From: Spirochaetota bacterium
Lineage (GTDB): Bacteria > Spirochaetota > UBA4802 > UBA5550
DNA length: 64,000 nucleotides
Assembly (NCBI GenBank): GCA_017999915.1
Contig: JAGNKX010000008.1
Coordinates: forward strand, 1 to 64,000
Direction of reading: 5' to 3'
Below the pieces are notes generated by a model that made no database searches, had not been told where the DNA came from, and was given only the letters and a program-made list of their open reading frames with translations. Made by a program: the position numbers and the translations under genes. This document shows, piece after piece, positions 43,511-53,005 of the stretch. Position 1 is the first letter of the stretch, and every line of letters begins with the position of its first letter.

Positions 43511-44068
43511 ATGGTAGAAGATGTCATAACCGATGTTGAAGACCGGATGAAGAAGAGCATCGCGGCGCTGCAGAAGGATTTCGCCGCCATTCGCACCGGG
43601 AGGGCAAACCCGGCCATGTTTGACGGCATCAGGGTGAGCGTGTACGGCACCGAGATGCCCCTGAACCAGGTGGCGACGGTCTCCTGCCCGGAGCCGAAGC
43701 TCGTGGTCATACAGCCGTGGGACAAGGGAAACCTGGCCGAGGTGGAGAAGGCCATCCTCAAGTCGGATCTCTCCGTGAACCCGTCCAACGACGGGAACCT
43801 GATACGCATACAGATACCGGACCTCACCGAGGAGCGGCGCAAGGAATATGTGAAGCACGCCAAGCAGAAGGCCGAGGAGTGCCGTGTCGCGGTCCGCAAC
43901 GTGCGCCGGGACGGCAACGACATGATCAAGGAGCTCGAGAAGGAAAAGGAGATATCGGAAGACGACTCCAAGAACGCCCTTGCCCGGATCCAGAAGGCCA
44001 CGGATAAATTCATTGACGAAATACAGAAGCTGACGGATAATAAAGAAAAAGAGATTCTGAATATCTGA
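43511..44068 (+). CDS. frr: ribosome recycling factor
   Basis: 185 aa, normal length. It dismantles post-termination ribosomes with EF-G. A three-helix domain I carries AIRTGRANPAMFDGIRVSVYGTEMPLNQVATVSCPE and ends in VRNVRRDGNDMIKELEKE; the short domain II lies between. GACGAGGAGGAG precedes the ATG. A repeat family member separates it from uppS. Confidence 0.96.
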   Translation: MVEDVITDVEDRMKKSIAALQKDFAAIRTGRANPAMFDGIRVSVYGTEMPLNQVATVSCPEPKLVVIQPWDKGNLAEVEKAILKSDLSVNPSNDGNLIRIQIPDLTEERRKEYVKHAKQKAEECRVAVRNVRRDGNDMIKELEKEKEISEDDSKNALARIQKATDKFIDEIQKLTDNKEKEILNI

Positions 44069-44086
44069 TTCAGGCTGCCCTTGAAG

Positions 44087-44147
44087 ACCCCCCCGGCCCC
44101 CCGAGGGGGCGCCGGAATCATGCCCCCTCAGGGGGTTAGGGGGGGAT
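44087..44147. repeat. GC-rich inverted repeat in the frr-uppS spacer
   Basis: ACCCCCCCCGGCCCCCCGAG is matched in reverse complement by CCCCCTCAGGGGGTTAGGGG, with CCGAGGGGGC and GCCCCCTC arms folding back. It is kin to the pair at 11522-11707. It sits in the middle of a conserved operon, so it may attenuate or process the transcript. Confidence 0.6.
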
Positions 44148-44169
44148 ACGATACAGCCCCGAAAATTTA

Positions 44170-44886
44170 ATGAAAAACTATTTATCCCTTATCAACAAAA
44201 AAAAGGTCCCCTCCCATGTCGCCATCATCATGGACGGCAACGGGCGGTGGGCGAAGAAAAAATCACTGCCCCGGTCCGAAGGCCACAGGCGCGGGGCGGA
44301 GATCATCGAGCCCCTCATGGACGCGGCCATCGGCATCGGCATAAAGGCCGTTTCCCTCTACGCCTTCTCCACGGAAAACTGGCGGCGTCCGCGGACCGAG
44401 GTCCTGAGCCTCTGGAAGCTCCTCGATTACTTCTTCAAGGAGAAGATCGGGGTGCTCAAGGAGAAAGGCATACGGGTCAGGCATTCCGGCCTCCGGGACC
44501 GCCTTCCGTCGTCATCCATCAAAACCATAGAGAACGCGGTGCGCGAGACGCGGGACAACCGCACCCTCACCCTGAATTTCTGCCTCAACTACGGCGGCCA
44601 GCAGGACATCGTGCAGGCGGTCAACGGCTGGCTGGACGACCGCGGCCCGCGGGACCGGCTGACCCCGAAGGAGGTTGAAAAGCGCCTCTTCACGGCCGGC
44701 ATGCCTCCGGTGGACCTGATGATCCGCACCGGCGGAGAGTCCCGCATCAGCAATTTCCTGGTATGGCAGCTCGCCTACGCCGAGCTGATGTTCATGGAGG
44801 TGCTGTGGCCCGATTTCAGGCCCGCGCACCTCTACCGGGCGATATACGAATTTCAGCAACGAGAAAGGAGATTTGGCGGATTATGA
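44170..44886 (+). CDS. uppS: undecaprenyl diphosphate synthase
   Basis: 238 aa. A cis-prenyltransferase building the carrier lipid for cell wall and glycans from FPP and IPP. It has the catalytic Asp in HVAIIMDGNGRWA, EGHRRGAE, YAFSTENWRRP, and the terminal binding loop IRTGGESRISNFLVWQLAYAELMF. The start lies soon after the repeat and has no good ribosome site. It overlaps cdsA by 4 bp. Confidence 0.95.
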   Translation: MKNYLSLINKKKVPSHVAIIMDGNGRWAKKKSLPRSEGHRRGAEIIEPLMDAAIGIGIKAVSLYAFSTENWRRPRTEVLSLWKLLDYFFKEKIGVLKEKGIRVRHSGLRDRLPSSSIKTIENAVRETRDNRTLTLNFCLNYGGQQDIVQAVNGWLDDRGPRDRLTPKEVEKRLFTAGMPPVDLMIRTGGESRISNFLVWQLAYAELMFMEVLWPDFRPAHLYRAIYEFQQRERRFGGL

Positions 44887-45770
44887 GCGATGTCAAGAAG
44901 AACACCCTTATCCGAATATTGAGCGCCGTGGTGGCGCTCCCCGTTTACGTGTTTACGATCGTGACCGACCTGGCCCAGGCCATCCCCATCCTGGCATGCT
45001 CGCTTATCGTTTCCCTGGCGTGCCTGTACGAGTACTACTGCATCTCGGAGCGGGGGGAGGAGGGAAGCCCCTTCATGAAAACCGGCATGGCCTTTGCCGT
45101 CGTCATCAATATCGTCATGTACCTGTTCGCCTACGGCAGGCTCTACGGCTACAGCAGGTATATCCCGGTCTTCGACGCCCGGGTGGTCATGGGCGTCATG
45201 ACGGTCTTCCTATCCGTCGTGCTGGCGCTGCAGCTCTTCACCAGGCCCCTGAAGGGCGCCGCCTATTCGGTGGGGACCACCCTCTTCGGACTGGTCTACA
45301 TCGTGTTTTCCTTTTCGCATATCATTTTAATGAAGTCGCTCGTCAACGGCGTATATTATATCTTCATTCTGAACATCGTGGTCATGATCAATGACACCTT
45401 CGCCTATTTCGGCGGCGTCCTCTTCGGAAAGCACAAGACCGGCTTCCCGGTGTCGCCCAACAAGTCATGGGAGGGGTATTTCTCCGGCCTACTCTTCAGC
45501 GTCCTCGCCATGGTCATCACGAACCAGGTCTTCATATCGTTTTTCGACAGGAGCCTCTTCGGCATGATCGAGTCGGTCATCCTGGGGATCGTCCTGTCGG
45601 CGACCGGAAACCTGGGCGACCTGGTGGAATCGGCCTTCAAGCGCGACGGCTCCACCAAGGACTCCGGTTCCATCATCCCGGGCCATGGCGGCATGTGGGA
45701 CGTCTTCGACGCCCTGATATTCTCCTATCCGCTCTTTTACTATTACCTGGTCCTGAAGGGGGTCGCCTGA
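44883..45770 (+). CDS. cdsA: phosphatidate cytidylyltransferase
   Basis: 295 aa, eight or so membrane helices. It makes CDP-diacylglycerol from CTP and phosphatidate, the entry to phospholipid synthesis. The C-terminal signature is SAFKRDGSTKDSGSIIPGHGG followed by MWDVFD. In the family consensus the last part reads D-R-x-D, so the usual Arg is Val here. All other signature residues (K-R, K-D, PGHGG, two Asp) are intact. The ATG overlaps the uppS stop; the annotated start gives the normal length. Confidence 0.93.
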   Translation: MSDVKKNTLIRILSAVVALPVYVFTIVTDLAQAIPILACSLIVSLACLYEYYCISERGEEGSPFMKTGMAFAVVINIVMYLFAYGRLYGYSRYIPVFDARVVMGVMTVFLSVVLALQLFTRPLKGAAYSVGTTLFGLVYIVFSFSHIILMKSLVNGVYYIFILNIVVMINDTFAYFGGVLFGKHKTGFPVSPNKSWEGYFSGLLFSVLAMVITNQVFISFFDRSLFGMIESVILGIVLSATGNLGDLVESAFKRDGSTKDSGSIIPGHGGMWDVFDALIFSYPLFYYYLVLKGVA

Positions 45771-45784
45771 TATAATTCAGGCGT

Positions 45785-46963
45785 ATGGGCAAATCGATAT
45801 CCATACTCGGGTCCACGGGCTCGATCGGCGAATCGACGCTGCGGGTGCTGCGCTTCCTTAAAGAGGAGTTCCGCGTCCACGGCCTCGCCTGCGGGGGTAA
45901 CATCGCCCTGCTGGAAAAGCAGATCCGGGAGTTCGAGCCCGCCGTGGTCGCCGTGGGGTCCGCCGACGCGCTGGCGGCCCCCGAATACCGGGACCTCCTG
46001 AAGAAGTTCCCCTCCGTGGAATTCCTCGAAGGGGAAGAGGGCACGATCGAGCTGGCCCGCCGGAGCGTCGACGTGCTGGTGTCGGCCATTGTCGGCGCCG
46101 CGGGACTCAAGCCCACCCTGGCGTCGCTGGGGGCGGCGAAGCGACTGGCCCTGGCGAACAAGGAGACCCTGGTCATGGCCGGGGACCTCGTGAAGAAGGG
46201 GCTGGCCGCAACCGGCACCGAGATGATACCGGTGGACAGCGAGCACAGCGCCGTGTTCTGCCTTACCAGGAACCTGGCGGCCCCGGATATCGAGCGGGTC
46301 ATCCTCACCGCCTCCGGCGGGAGCCTCCGGGGGACGCCGGTGGAGGACCTTCCCCTGGTGACGCCGGAGCAGGCCCTGGCACACCCCACCTGGGACATGG
46401 GGAACAAGATCACCATCGATTCAGCCACCCTCATGAACAAGGGCCTGGAGGTGATCGAGGCGCACCACCTCTTCGACCTTCCCTATGACAGGATCGGCGT
46501 GATGGTGCACCCGGAGAGCGTGGTCCACTCCATGGTGGAGACCGTGGACGGCGCCCTGTACGCGCACATGGGGGTGACCGACATGGTGTTCCCTATCCTG
46601 AACGCCCTGACCTACCCGGAAAAGCGCGGCAACCCCTTCGGGAGGCTCGCCCTCGAGGAGGTGGGATCGCTCACCTTCGCGGCCTGGGACCCGGGCCGCT
46701 ACCCGGCCCTCCAGCTCTGCTACGGCGCGGGGCGCCGGGGCGGTACCATGCCGGCCATTCTGAACGCCGCCAACGAGGCGGCGGTGGCGGCCTTTCTCGC
46801 GGGGAGGATCCGCTTCACGGATATCGTGAGGATCGTCGAGAACACCATGGCCAGGCAGAATGTTCTGGACAATCCGGGCCTGGTGGAGATTGTTGACGCA
46901 GACCGGGAGGCCCGTGAAATCGCCTCGGGTCTCATCGGAAAAATGTGTAACGAAAACTGCTGA
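45785..46963 (+). CDS. dxr: 1-deoxy-D-xylulose-5-phosphate reductoisomerase
   Basis: 392 aa. It converts DXP to MEP, the committed step of the non-mevalonate isoprenoid pathway, using NADPH and Mn2+. Motifs: ILGSTGSIGESTL (nucleotide), ALANKETLVMAG, VDSEHSAVFC (metal and substrate), ASGGSLRG, HPTWDMGNKITIDSATLMNKGLE. It lies 14 bp after cdsA and 37 bp before rseP. Supplying prenyl units upstream of uppS makes functional sense in this operon. Confidence 0.96.
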   Translation: MGKSISILGSTGSIGESTLRVLRFLKEEFRVHGLACGGNIALLEKQIREFEPAVVAVGSADALAAPEYRDLLKKFPSVEFLEGEEGTIELARRSVDVLVSAIVGAAGLKPTLASLGAAKRLALANKETLVMAGDLVKKGLAATGTEMIPVDSEHSAVFCLTRNLAAPDIERVILTASGGSLRGTPVEDLPLVTPEQALAHPTWDMGNKITIDSATLMNKGLEVIEAHHLFDLPYDRIGVMVHPESVVHSMVETVDGALYAHMGVTDMVFPILNALTYPEKRGNPFGRLALEEVGSLTFAAWDPGRYPALQLCYGAGRRGGTMPAILNAANEAAVAAFLAGRIRFTDIVRIVENTMARQNVLDNPGLVEIVDADREAREIASGLIGKMCNENC

Positions 46964-47000
46964 GTTGAATCAGTTACTATAGGAAAGAGGGAGTCGTATA

Positions 47001-48563
47001 ATGCAATATGTAATCTATATCGCGGCCGGGATCGTCCTCCTGGGCCTCTGTATCTTTATCCACGAGCTCGGGCATCTCCTGGGAGGCATGATGGTCGGCA
47101 TCAAGGCCAAGACCTTTTCCATCGGCATGGGCAAGGGAATCGTCAAGAAAAAGATCGGCGACACCACCTTCCAGATCGCGCCGTTTCCCTTCGGAGGGTA
47201 CTGCCAGTTCTACGGCGAGGACCCGTCCGAGGAGCGGACCGGGCAGGGCTTCGAGTTCCTGTCGGCCCATCCCCTGAAGAGGATCGTGACCGTGGCCATG
47301 GGGCCCCTTTTCAACCTCTTCTTCGGCATCATCATTTTCTTCGTCATGAACCTCGTCGGTTACTCGAAGGACACGAACCAGGTGTACATTCCCGAGCAGA
47401 TGCAGTCGGGGAAGAACGTGTCCGCGGCCTACGCCGCGGGCCTGAGGAGCAATGACTGGATCGTGAAGATCGGCCCGGAGGACGTGCACAGCTTCGCCGA
47501 TATTTCCGCCGCGGTCATGTTCAGCGAGGGGAAGAAGCTCGACGTCACGGTGAAGCGCGACGGAAAGGAGCTCGTCCTCCCGGTGACCCCGAAGAAGAAC
47601 GAGGGGAGCGGCCGCTTCGAGATCGGCGTGATGCCCCACGGCTCACGCATCCTTATCGTCGAGCTGGTGGAGGACGGCGCGGCCAGGGCGGCGGGGCTCC
47701 GCGAGATGGACGAGATCGTGTCCATGGACGGGAAGCCAGTCGCGAGCGAGGCCGAATTCTCGAAGTACGTCAACGGCCATGCGGACAGGACGGTGCGCTT
47801 TAAAGTTGTGCGCAAGGGAAAAGAGTTCGAGAAGGATATCGTCCCCCGCCTGAACGACGTGGTGCGCTTCCGGCCCGTCGACGAAAAGGGGAACAAGGGC
47901 AAGACCATTTCCATCATGAAATCGAAGAACCTCCAGAAATACCTCGACAAGGGATCGATCATGATCAATGGCCGGAAGATCCTGACCTACGAGGGTCTCA
48001 TCGGCACGGTAAAGGAAGTCGAGGGAAAGCAGATATCGTTCCAGATCGACAAGGAGCAGTACCGGGGCACCGCCGAAACCGACAAGGTCGGGCTCATCGG
48101 CATATTCCAGGCCGTGGCGCCGGACCAGGTGCATGTGCGGTACGGCATCAGCCAGGCCTTCGTGCAGTCCTTCGTCGAGCCCTATAAATGGATCGTGCTG
48201 AACCTGAAGGGCCTCGGCATGCTCTTCACCGGCAGGATGAACGTGCGGGAAAACCTCTCCGGTCCCATCAGGATCGTCCAGATCGCGGGCCAGGTGGCGT
48301 ACTACAAGGGAATGTCGGACTTCATCCTCCTCATGGCGAAGATATCCATCATACTTATGGTGATGAACCTCCTTCCCATCCCCGTGGTGGACGGGAGCCA
48401 TCTCATCTTCTTCACCATCGAGATGATCAGGAGAAAGCCGATGAGCCAGAAGGTGATGGAGCGGATCCAGACCGTGGGCATCGTCATCCTCGCCCTGATC
48501 ATGGGCTTCGCCATCTTCAACGACATATCGATGCTGCCCTTCATCCAGAATTTCTTCAAGTAG
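47001..48563 (+). CDS. rseP: RseP-type site-2 intramembrane metalloprotease
   Basis: 520 aa, about 70 longer than E. coli RseP. TM1 holds the zinc motif HELGH (residues 21-25); the last third has the second motif NLLPIPVVDGSHL with its metal-binding Asp. Two PDZ domains lie between (SAAYAAGLRSNDWIVKIG; VEDGAARAAGLREMDEIVSMDG). An extra basic segment of about 80 residues follows the second PDZ and accounts for the length. It cleaves membrane-bound anti-sigma factors and remnant signal peptides. Final gene of the operon, before a repeat. Confidence 0.93.
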   Translation: MQYVIYIAAGIVLLGLCIFIHELGHLLGGMMVGIKAKTFSIGMGKGIVKKKIGDTTFQIAPFPFGGYCQFYGEDPSEERTGQGFEFLSAHPLKRIVTVAMGPLFNLFFGIIIFFVMNLVGYSKDTNQVYIPEQMQSGKNVSAAYAAGLRSNDWIVKIGPEDVHSFADISAAVMFSEGKKLDVTVKRDGKELVLPVTPKKNEGSGRFEIGVMPHGSRILIVELVEDGAARAAGLREMDEIVSMDGKPVASEAEFSKYVNGHADRTVRFKVVRKGKEFEKDIVPRLNDVVRFRPVDEKGNKGKTISIMKSKNLQKYLDKGSIMINGRKILTYEGLIGTVKEVEGKQISFQIDKEQYRGTAETDKVGLIGIFQAVAPDQVHVRYGISQAFVQSFVEPYKWIVLNLKGLGMLFTGRMNVRENLSGPIRIVQIAGQVAYYKGMSDFILLMAKISIILMVMNLLPIPVVDGSHLIFFTIEMIRRKPMSQKVMERIQTVGIVILALIMGFAIFNDISMLPFIQNFFK

Positions 48564-48595
48564 GGCATAGACAAGAAATCGTAATCCAGCCTTTT

Positions 48596-48694
48596 CCCCC
48601 TCCCTTGATGGGAGGGGATAGGGGAGGGTGATCGTCATCTTTAAATTATCAGTATGTTCCACCCCCACCTGGCCTCCCCCATCAAGGGGGAGGG
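48596..48694. repeat. intergenic inverted repeat (family copy)
   Basis: CCCCCTCCCTTGATGGGAGG (48597-48616) runs on to GGGGAGGGTG, and 48659-48694 (CCACCCCCACCTGGCCTCCC then CCATCAAGGGGGAGGG) is its reverse complement with small differences. It follows the rseP stop and could terminate transcription. TTGACA at 48717-48722 beyond it may be part of the cyclase promoter. Confidence 0.68.
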
Positions 48695-48775
48695 ATTTGC
48701 TTTCCAATAATTAGTATTGACACCGTTTTTTTCCTGTGACACAGTCATGGATCCTGTTCGAAGCGCGAGGTGCTC

Positions 48776-49807
48776 ATGAAGGTATCACGCTATCACGGCG
48801 TCAAGTTCGGCCTCCTGGTGGGACCCTCCCTGGCCGGGATCGTCCTCGGCGCGGCCATAGCGTTCTTCTTCGTGTCGAAGAACCCGACGAAATGGACGGC
48901 CGTCCAAGGCGGCCTCTGCGGCCTCCTCATCGGGTTCACCGCTTTTTACATGGAGTATTTCGTCTTTGACCGCATCAGGAAGCTTACGGTCATCCTGAGC
49001 GCCGTCCTCCGGTCGATCATCTTTTCAGTCGTCATCGTCATCTCCTACGTCATATCAGACCTCCTGGTGTTCGGCGCCGCCACGCTGGCCTACGACGTCA
49101 GGACCTTTATCATGCCGAGCTTCGGCCTTGCCATGACGTCCATCCTGGCGCTCATGCTCCTGATCAACATAAGCAGGCTCCTGGGCCAGAAGGCCCTGGT
49201 GCGGCTCCTGGTGGGCCTGTACCACAAGCCGATCATAAGGAAAAGGATATTCATGTTCATCGACCTGGCGTCGTCCACGGCCATCGCTGAGGAGATCGGC
49301 GACATACGGTTCCATTCCTTCCTGAACGACTTTTTCTTCGACGCGACGCGGCCCATCGTGGAATGCAAGGGAGAGATCTACAAGTACGTCGGCGACGAGA
49401 TCATCGTCTCCTGGACCATGAAGGGCGGCCTCAAAGACCTCAACTGCATAGAGTGCTTCTTCCTGATAGAGGACGCCATCGAGGCGCTGCGCGGCCGGTA
49501 CGAGCGGCAGTACGGCGCGTTCCCGCGATTTTCCGCCGGGATCCACTGCGGCGACGCCGTCATCGGCGAGATGGGGGATTACAAGCGCGAGGTGGCCTTT
49601 CTCGGCGACGTGGTCAATACCACGTCGCGTATCCAGTCCGAATGCAAGGCCCGGGGCCGGCGCCTCATCATTTCCGGTGACCTCTACGGCGAATTGTCCG
49701 GGGCGAGCCCCGGGTCTTACGGGTTCGAGAATCTCGGGTCCATCACGCTGCGGGGGAAGAAGAGGGAAGTGCCGCTGTACAGTGTCACCAGGAAGGCTTC
49801 CGCCTGA
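48776..49807 (+). CDS. membrane class III adenylate/guanylate cyclase, 343 aa
   Basis: Four to five TM helices (about residues 10-135) anchor a cytoplasmic catalytic domain starting near residue 155. Metal-binding Asp163 is in FIDLASSTAIAEEIG; the second Asp is in YKYVGDEIIVSW; the transition-state Asn/Arg are in GDVVNTTSRIQ. No separate extracellular domain. AGG lies about five bases before the ATG. It shares the class with the cyclase at 27437 but lacks its sensor and insertion. The next gene, a phosphatase, runs the other way. Confidence 0.87.
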   Translation: MKVSRYHGVKFGLLVGPSLAGIVLGAAIAFFFVSKNPTKWTAVQGGLCGLLIGFTAFYMEYFVFDRIRKLTVILSAVLRSIIFSVVIVISYVISDLLVFGAATLAYDVRTFIMPSFGLAMTSILALMLLINISRLLGQKALVRLLVGLYHKPIIRKRIFMFIDLASSTAIAEEIGDIRFHSFLNDFFFDATRPIVECKGEIYKYVGDEIIVSWTMKGGLKDLNCIECFFLIEDAIEALRGRYERQYGAFPRFSAGIHCGDAVIGEMGDYKREVAFLGDVVNTTSRIQSECKARGRRLIISGDLYGELSGASPGSYGFENLGSITLRGKKREVPLYSVTRKASA

Positions 49808-49837
49808 GGTGCGCCGTGTAATGCGCCGGGCGGCCTG

Positions 49838-51895
49838 TCATTTTACGTCGATGACGACCAGGGTGATGTCGTCCTGCGGCTCCCTGCCGGCCGGGATGAA
49901 GCCGTTCACCTCGCTGATGATCCTGTCTGCGAATTCCTCCAGTCCCAGGCCTCCGGTCTCATGGATCAGGTCGAGGAAGCGCCTGTCCCCGAAGAGCTCG
50001 CCGGAGACGCTGGCCGCCTCGACGATGCCGTCGGTGAAGATGACGATGCGGTCGCCCCGGGAGATGGCCCGCGTCTGCGTCACGTACTCGGCCGACGGGT
50101 TCATCCCCAGGAGGATCCCCCTCGGCTTCAGCTCGTCGACCCGCTCCCCGGCCCCGCTGCAATGAAGCACCGGCAGGTGCCCGGCGGAGGCATGGCGGAG
50201 AGTCATGCGCTCCCTGTCCACCATGACGTAACCCGCCGTTATGTAGTTGTTCCGGATCTTGTCGTAAAACATCGAGTTCAGGTTCTTCATCAGGAGGGCC
50301 GGATCAGCCAGGCGCTCGCGCTGGAAGGAGAAGGCGACCTTCATCATGGACGCGATGAGGGACGCGGGCACGCCGTGGCCGGTGACGTCGGCGATCAGGA
50401 CCCCCAGGCCGCTCCCGTCCGGGATGACCTGGAAGTCGTAGAAATCGCCGCCGACGGCGCCCATGGGGATGTACCGCGCGGCGATCGCCAGTCCCGGGAC
50501 GTCGGGCGTTTTTTCCGGAAGGATCGACAGCTGGATCTCCCGGGCGATGCGCAGCTCCTGCTGGATCGCGATGAGTTCGCTCCGCTCCCTGGCCGCCCGG
50601 ACCGCCCCGTTGTAGAGATTGACGAAGCGGTCTCCCAGGGCCCCGGCGATGGCCAGGATAAAGGCGAGGAAGCCGTAATGGGCCATCCAGGGGACGGACA
50701 CGTCGGTCATGCCGATCAGTATGTCCGCCGCGACCGTCGCCGCCACGATGATGAAGGCCCCCAGCATGATCCGCGCGTCGTTCCGCTTCCTCTGGCGGAA
50801 GAGGTACCAGAGGCTGTAGAGCATCGCGGCCAGATAGATCCAGTAGGTAACATAGTCGGAAAGATAGAAATACCTGGTAACGTCCGGGTAGCTCAGGGAA
50901 AGATACACGAGGCTCCCGCCGATCAGCGCGTCAAAGGCGATGGACGCGCGGTTGTAGAATCGCTCCTCGAAATAATAAACGAGGAAGTGGAGGAAGAGAC
51001 CTATCAGGACGGCTTCGGCGCAGTATTCCGTGAATTTCAAGACCGCGAAATTATCGATGATGAAGTATTTTGTCTGGCTGCGGAGCAGGGTCACCAGGCC
51101 CACGGAGGCGGTGAAGAGGGCGAAGAAGAGGTTCTCGAAGGTCCTCGGGCGCCTGAAAAAAAGGAAGGCGTGGTAGAGCGCGACGATGAGGTAGAGGGCG
51201 CTCATGACGATGATGATATTCTCGGTCAGGTGGAAGCGGTCGACCAGGGACCGGTACGATCCGATGCGCTGGTCTCCCATGTAGATGCCGGCGGTATCGT
51301 AGTCCATGGAGTGTACGCGCACGGCCAGCACCGTGTCGCTTCCCGGCCGGAACAGGTCGCGGGGTACCGGATAGATCCTGGTGCGGTCGTAGGAATGGCG
51401 GCCGGCGCCGTAGCCTAGGTCCCCCGGGAACAGGCCGGTCCTGCCGATGAGCCGGCCGTTGCAGTACACCTCGTCCGCGTCGTCGATCCATCCGAGCTCG
51501 ATGCCGGGCACGAGGGTTCCCGGCATTTCCGGCATGGCGATATGGAGACGGTACCAGCCGTAGCCATGGTGCTTTCTGCCGGGGGGCAGCCGGAACCAGT
51601 TCAGGGGAACCTCAATGGGTTCCCAGCCGGAGTCATCAAGGCCGCTGTCGCGGTACGAGGGATCGTCTCCCCGCCTGAAGAGCCAGGTCCCCTTCAGGCT
51701 TGCCGCGCGAATGTCTCCCCTGCCGTCGGGTATCCACCGGCTGATGGCGATGCGTCCTCCATCGTGCTGCCGGGACGGTTCCGCGTCACCGCAGCTTACT
51801 GAAAAAAAGGCGATTATCACCGCGGCTATCATTAACGGTATTGAACGCAGTTTCCCGATATGCGGGGATCTGATATGGTCGTGCGGGAGGTCCAT
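49838..51895 (-). CDS. 7TM-DISM SpoIIE phosphatase with galactose-binding-like external domain, 685 aa
   Basis: A signal-like N-terminus ends at FFSVSCGD, an apparent lipobox (Cys35). The external domain (about 45-215) resembles the sugar-binding jelly roll of glycosidases (GTWLFRRGDD...WEPIEVPLNW...DEVYCNGRLIGRTG). A 7TM block follows (about 220-430), a short coiled coil, and a SpoIIE PP2C (about 460-685) with VGGDFYDF, IADVTGHGVPASL, FTDGIVEAASV and QDDITLVVIDVK. Predicted to dephosphorylate a partner when a periplasmic ligand binds. Convergent with the cyclase gene. It has no TPRs, unlike the DISM phosphatase at 31274. Confidence 0.87.
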   Translation of the reverse strand: MDLPHDHIRSPHIGKLRSIPLMIAAVIIAFFSVSCGDAEPSRQHDGGRIAISRWIPDGRGDIRAASLKGTWLFRRGDDPSYRDSGLDDSGWEPIEVPLNWFRLPPGRKHHGYGWYRLHIAMPEMPGTLVPGIELGWIDDADEVYCNGRLIGRTGLFPGDLGYGAGRHSYDRTRIYPVPRDLFRPGSDTVLAVRVHSMDYDTAGIYMGDQRIGSYRSLVDRFHLTENIIIVMSALYLIVALYHAFLFFRRPRTFENLFFALFTASVGLVTLLRSQTKYFIIDNFAVLKFTEYCAEAVLIGLFLHFLVYYFEERFYNRASIAFDALIGGSLVYLSLSYPDVTRYFYLSDYVTYWIYLAAMLYSLWYLFRQRKRNDARIMLGAFIIVAATVAADILIGMTDVSVPWMAHYGFLAFILAIAGALGDRFVNLYNGAVRAARERSELIAIQQELRIAREIQLSILPEKTPDVPGLAIAARYIPMGAVGGDFYDFQVIPDGSGLGVLIADVTGHGVPASLIASMMKVAFSFQRERLADPALLMKNLNSMFYDKIRNNYITAGYVMVDRERMTLRHASAGHLPVLHCSGAGERVDELKPRGILLGMNPSAEYVTQTRAISRGDRIVIFTDGIVEAASVSGELFGDRRFLDLIHETGGLGLEEFADRIISEVNGFIPAGREPQDDITLVVIDVK

Positions 51896-52114
51896 TCCGG
51901 AGTATTGTCCTGTGGCGTATCCTTTTTATACATTCAGGAGCGGCGGCCGTGGCAGGTCAGCCATGACATGGAGGATCGGAATTCGCTTTTTTCCTGTCAA
52001 CTCTTTTAGGGCGCTGCCGGCGTGGATCCGCGATGATCAGCGCGGGTGACTCGGTCGTGAGGGCCGGCCGGCGGCATATAATGCCCCGGGCTATTTTTCC
52101 GTATCAGGCTATGC

Positions 52115-52149
52115 AAAAAAGCCTCTTCCGCATCGTGGAAAGAGGCTTT
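52115..52149 (-). terminator. intrinsic terminator of the HU gene
   Basis: On the minus strand AAGAGGCTTT-type arms (52118-52127 with 52140-52149) form a 10-bp stem, extended by CC/GG with a bulged A, and are followed by six T (52120-52115). The rest of 51896-52201 shows no other gene. Confidence 0.7.
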
Positions 52150-52201
52150 CTCGCTCTATAACGGTTATGCCGTTACGGAAAGGGGCGGAGGATGCCGCCC
52201 G

Positions 52202-52588
52202 CTATTTTACCGTGGCCTTGAGGGCCGCTTCCTTGTAGGCCTTGCTGAAGGAGAACTTCGGCACCTTGGTCGCTTTTTTCGCCGCTATGGTGATCTCCTC
52301 GCCGGTGAGAGGATTCCTGCCGATGCGCGCTTTCGTCGCGGGTTTGACCTTGATGAAGAGCTTGCCGAATTTGCCAAGCGGCACCCTCTGGCCCTTCATG
52401 ACGCCGGCGTTGATGACATCGAACAGATCGTCGATCATCTCCTGGGCCTTCGACCGTTGGAGGGTATGCTTTTCGGCGATGTATTTGGCTATTGTCTGGG
52501 CCGTGTATTTCTCCGGGTAGCTTACTTTTGTCTTCGCTGCTTCCTTGGGCGCTGCTTTCTTTGCGTTCTTGCTTGTTTTTGTGGCCAT
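52202..52588 (-). CDS. HU-family DNA-binding protein with Lys/Ala-rich N-terminal tail
   Basis: 128 aa. The final 95 residues are an HU/IHF fold: SKAQEMIDDLFDVINAGVMKGQRVPLGKFGKLFIKVKPATKARIGRNPLTGEEITIAAKKATKVPKFSFSKAYKEA, with the DNA-wrapping arm RIGRNPLTGEEI. Some 30 residues of Lys/Ala-rich tail precede it, as in spirochaete HU proteins. AAGGAG lies 5 bases before the second ATG (52588). It compacts the chromosome and may bind RNA. Confidence 0.9.
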   Translation of the reverse strand: MATKTSKNAKKAAPKEAAKTKVSYPEKYTAQTIAKYIAEKHTLQRSKAQEMIDDLFDVINAGVMKGQRVPLGKFGKLFIKVKPATKARIGRNPLTGEEITIAAKKATKVPKFSFSKAYKEAALKATVK

Positions 52589-52591
52589 CAT

Positions 52592-53005
52592 ATCTCCTTA
52601 TGTATGTTTATTGTTGTCAATCATGGAATATCCGCTACGATGGAGAAGATCCCTCCCGATGCCGGCTTCGGCACAATGGCGTATCCGTCATCCGGAAGAT
52701 GAAAGGGTTATACCTACCCTGAATAGTACCCGTAACCGTTTCGGAAATTCCTTTGAATTGAAAATGATATCAGAAATCATTTTATAATTAATAACTGAGC
52801 GGCTTTTCCAATTAGTCAAGCATTTTTACGGTTATATCGACCATGGACCGCCACTGTTTTATTAATTAACTTGATAAAAAACAGGGTATGCTGATTAGTG
52901 ACATCAATTGTTAATAATTAGTGGAGTTATGAAGTAGATCATACCTTGTCATCTATCTCTTAATAACGTCTATCGTTAACAAAATTCAGTCAATGGGAGA
53001 ATGAG
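52592..53005. other. divergent regulatory region of the HU and RRM genes
   Basis: AT-rich spacer. AAAATGAT (52761-52768) pairs with ATCATTTT (52776-52783). TAACG/CGTTA arms flank TCTAT near 52965-52980, just before the RRM ribosome site. No coding frame is evident. Confidence 0.4.
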
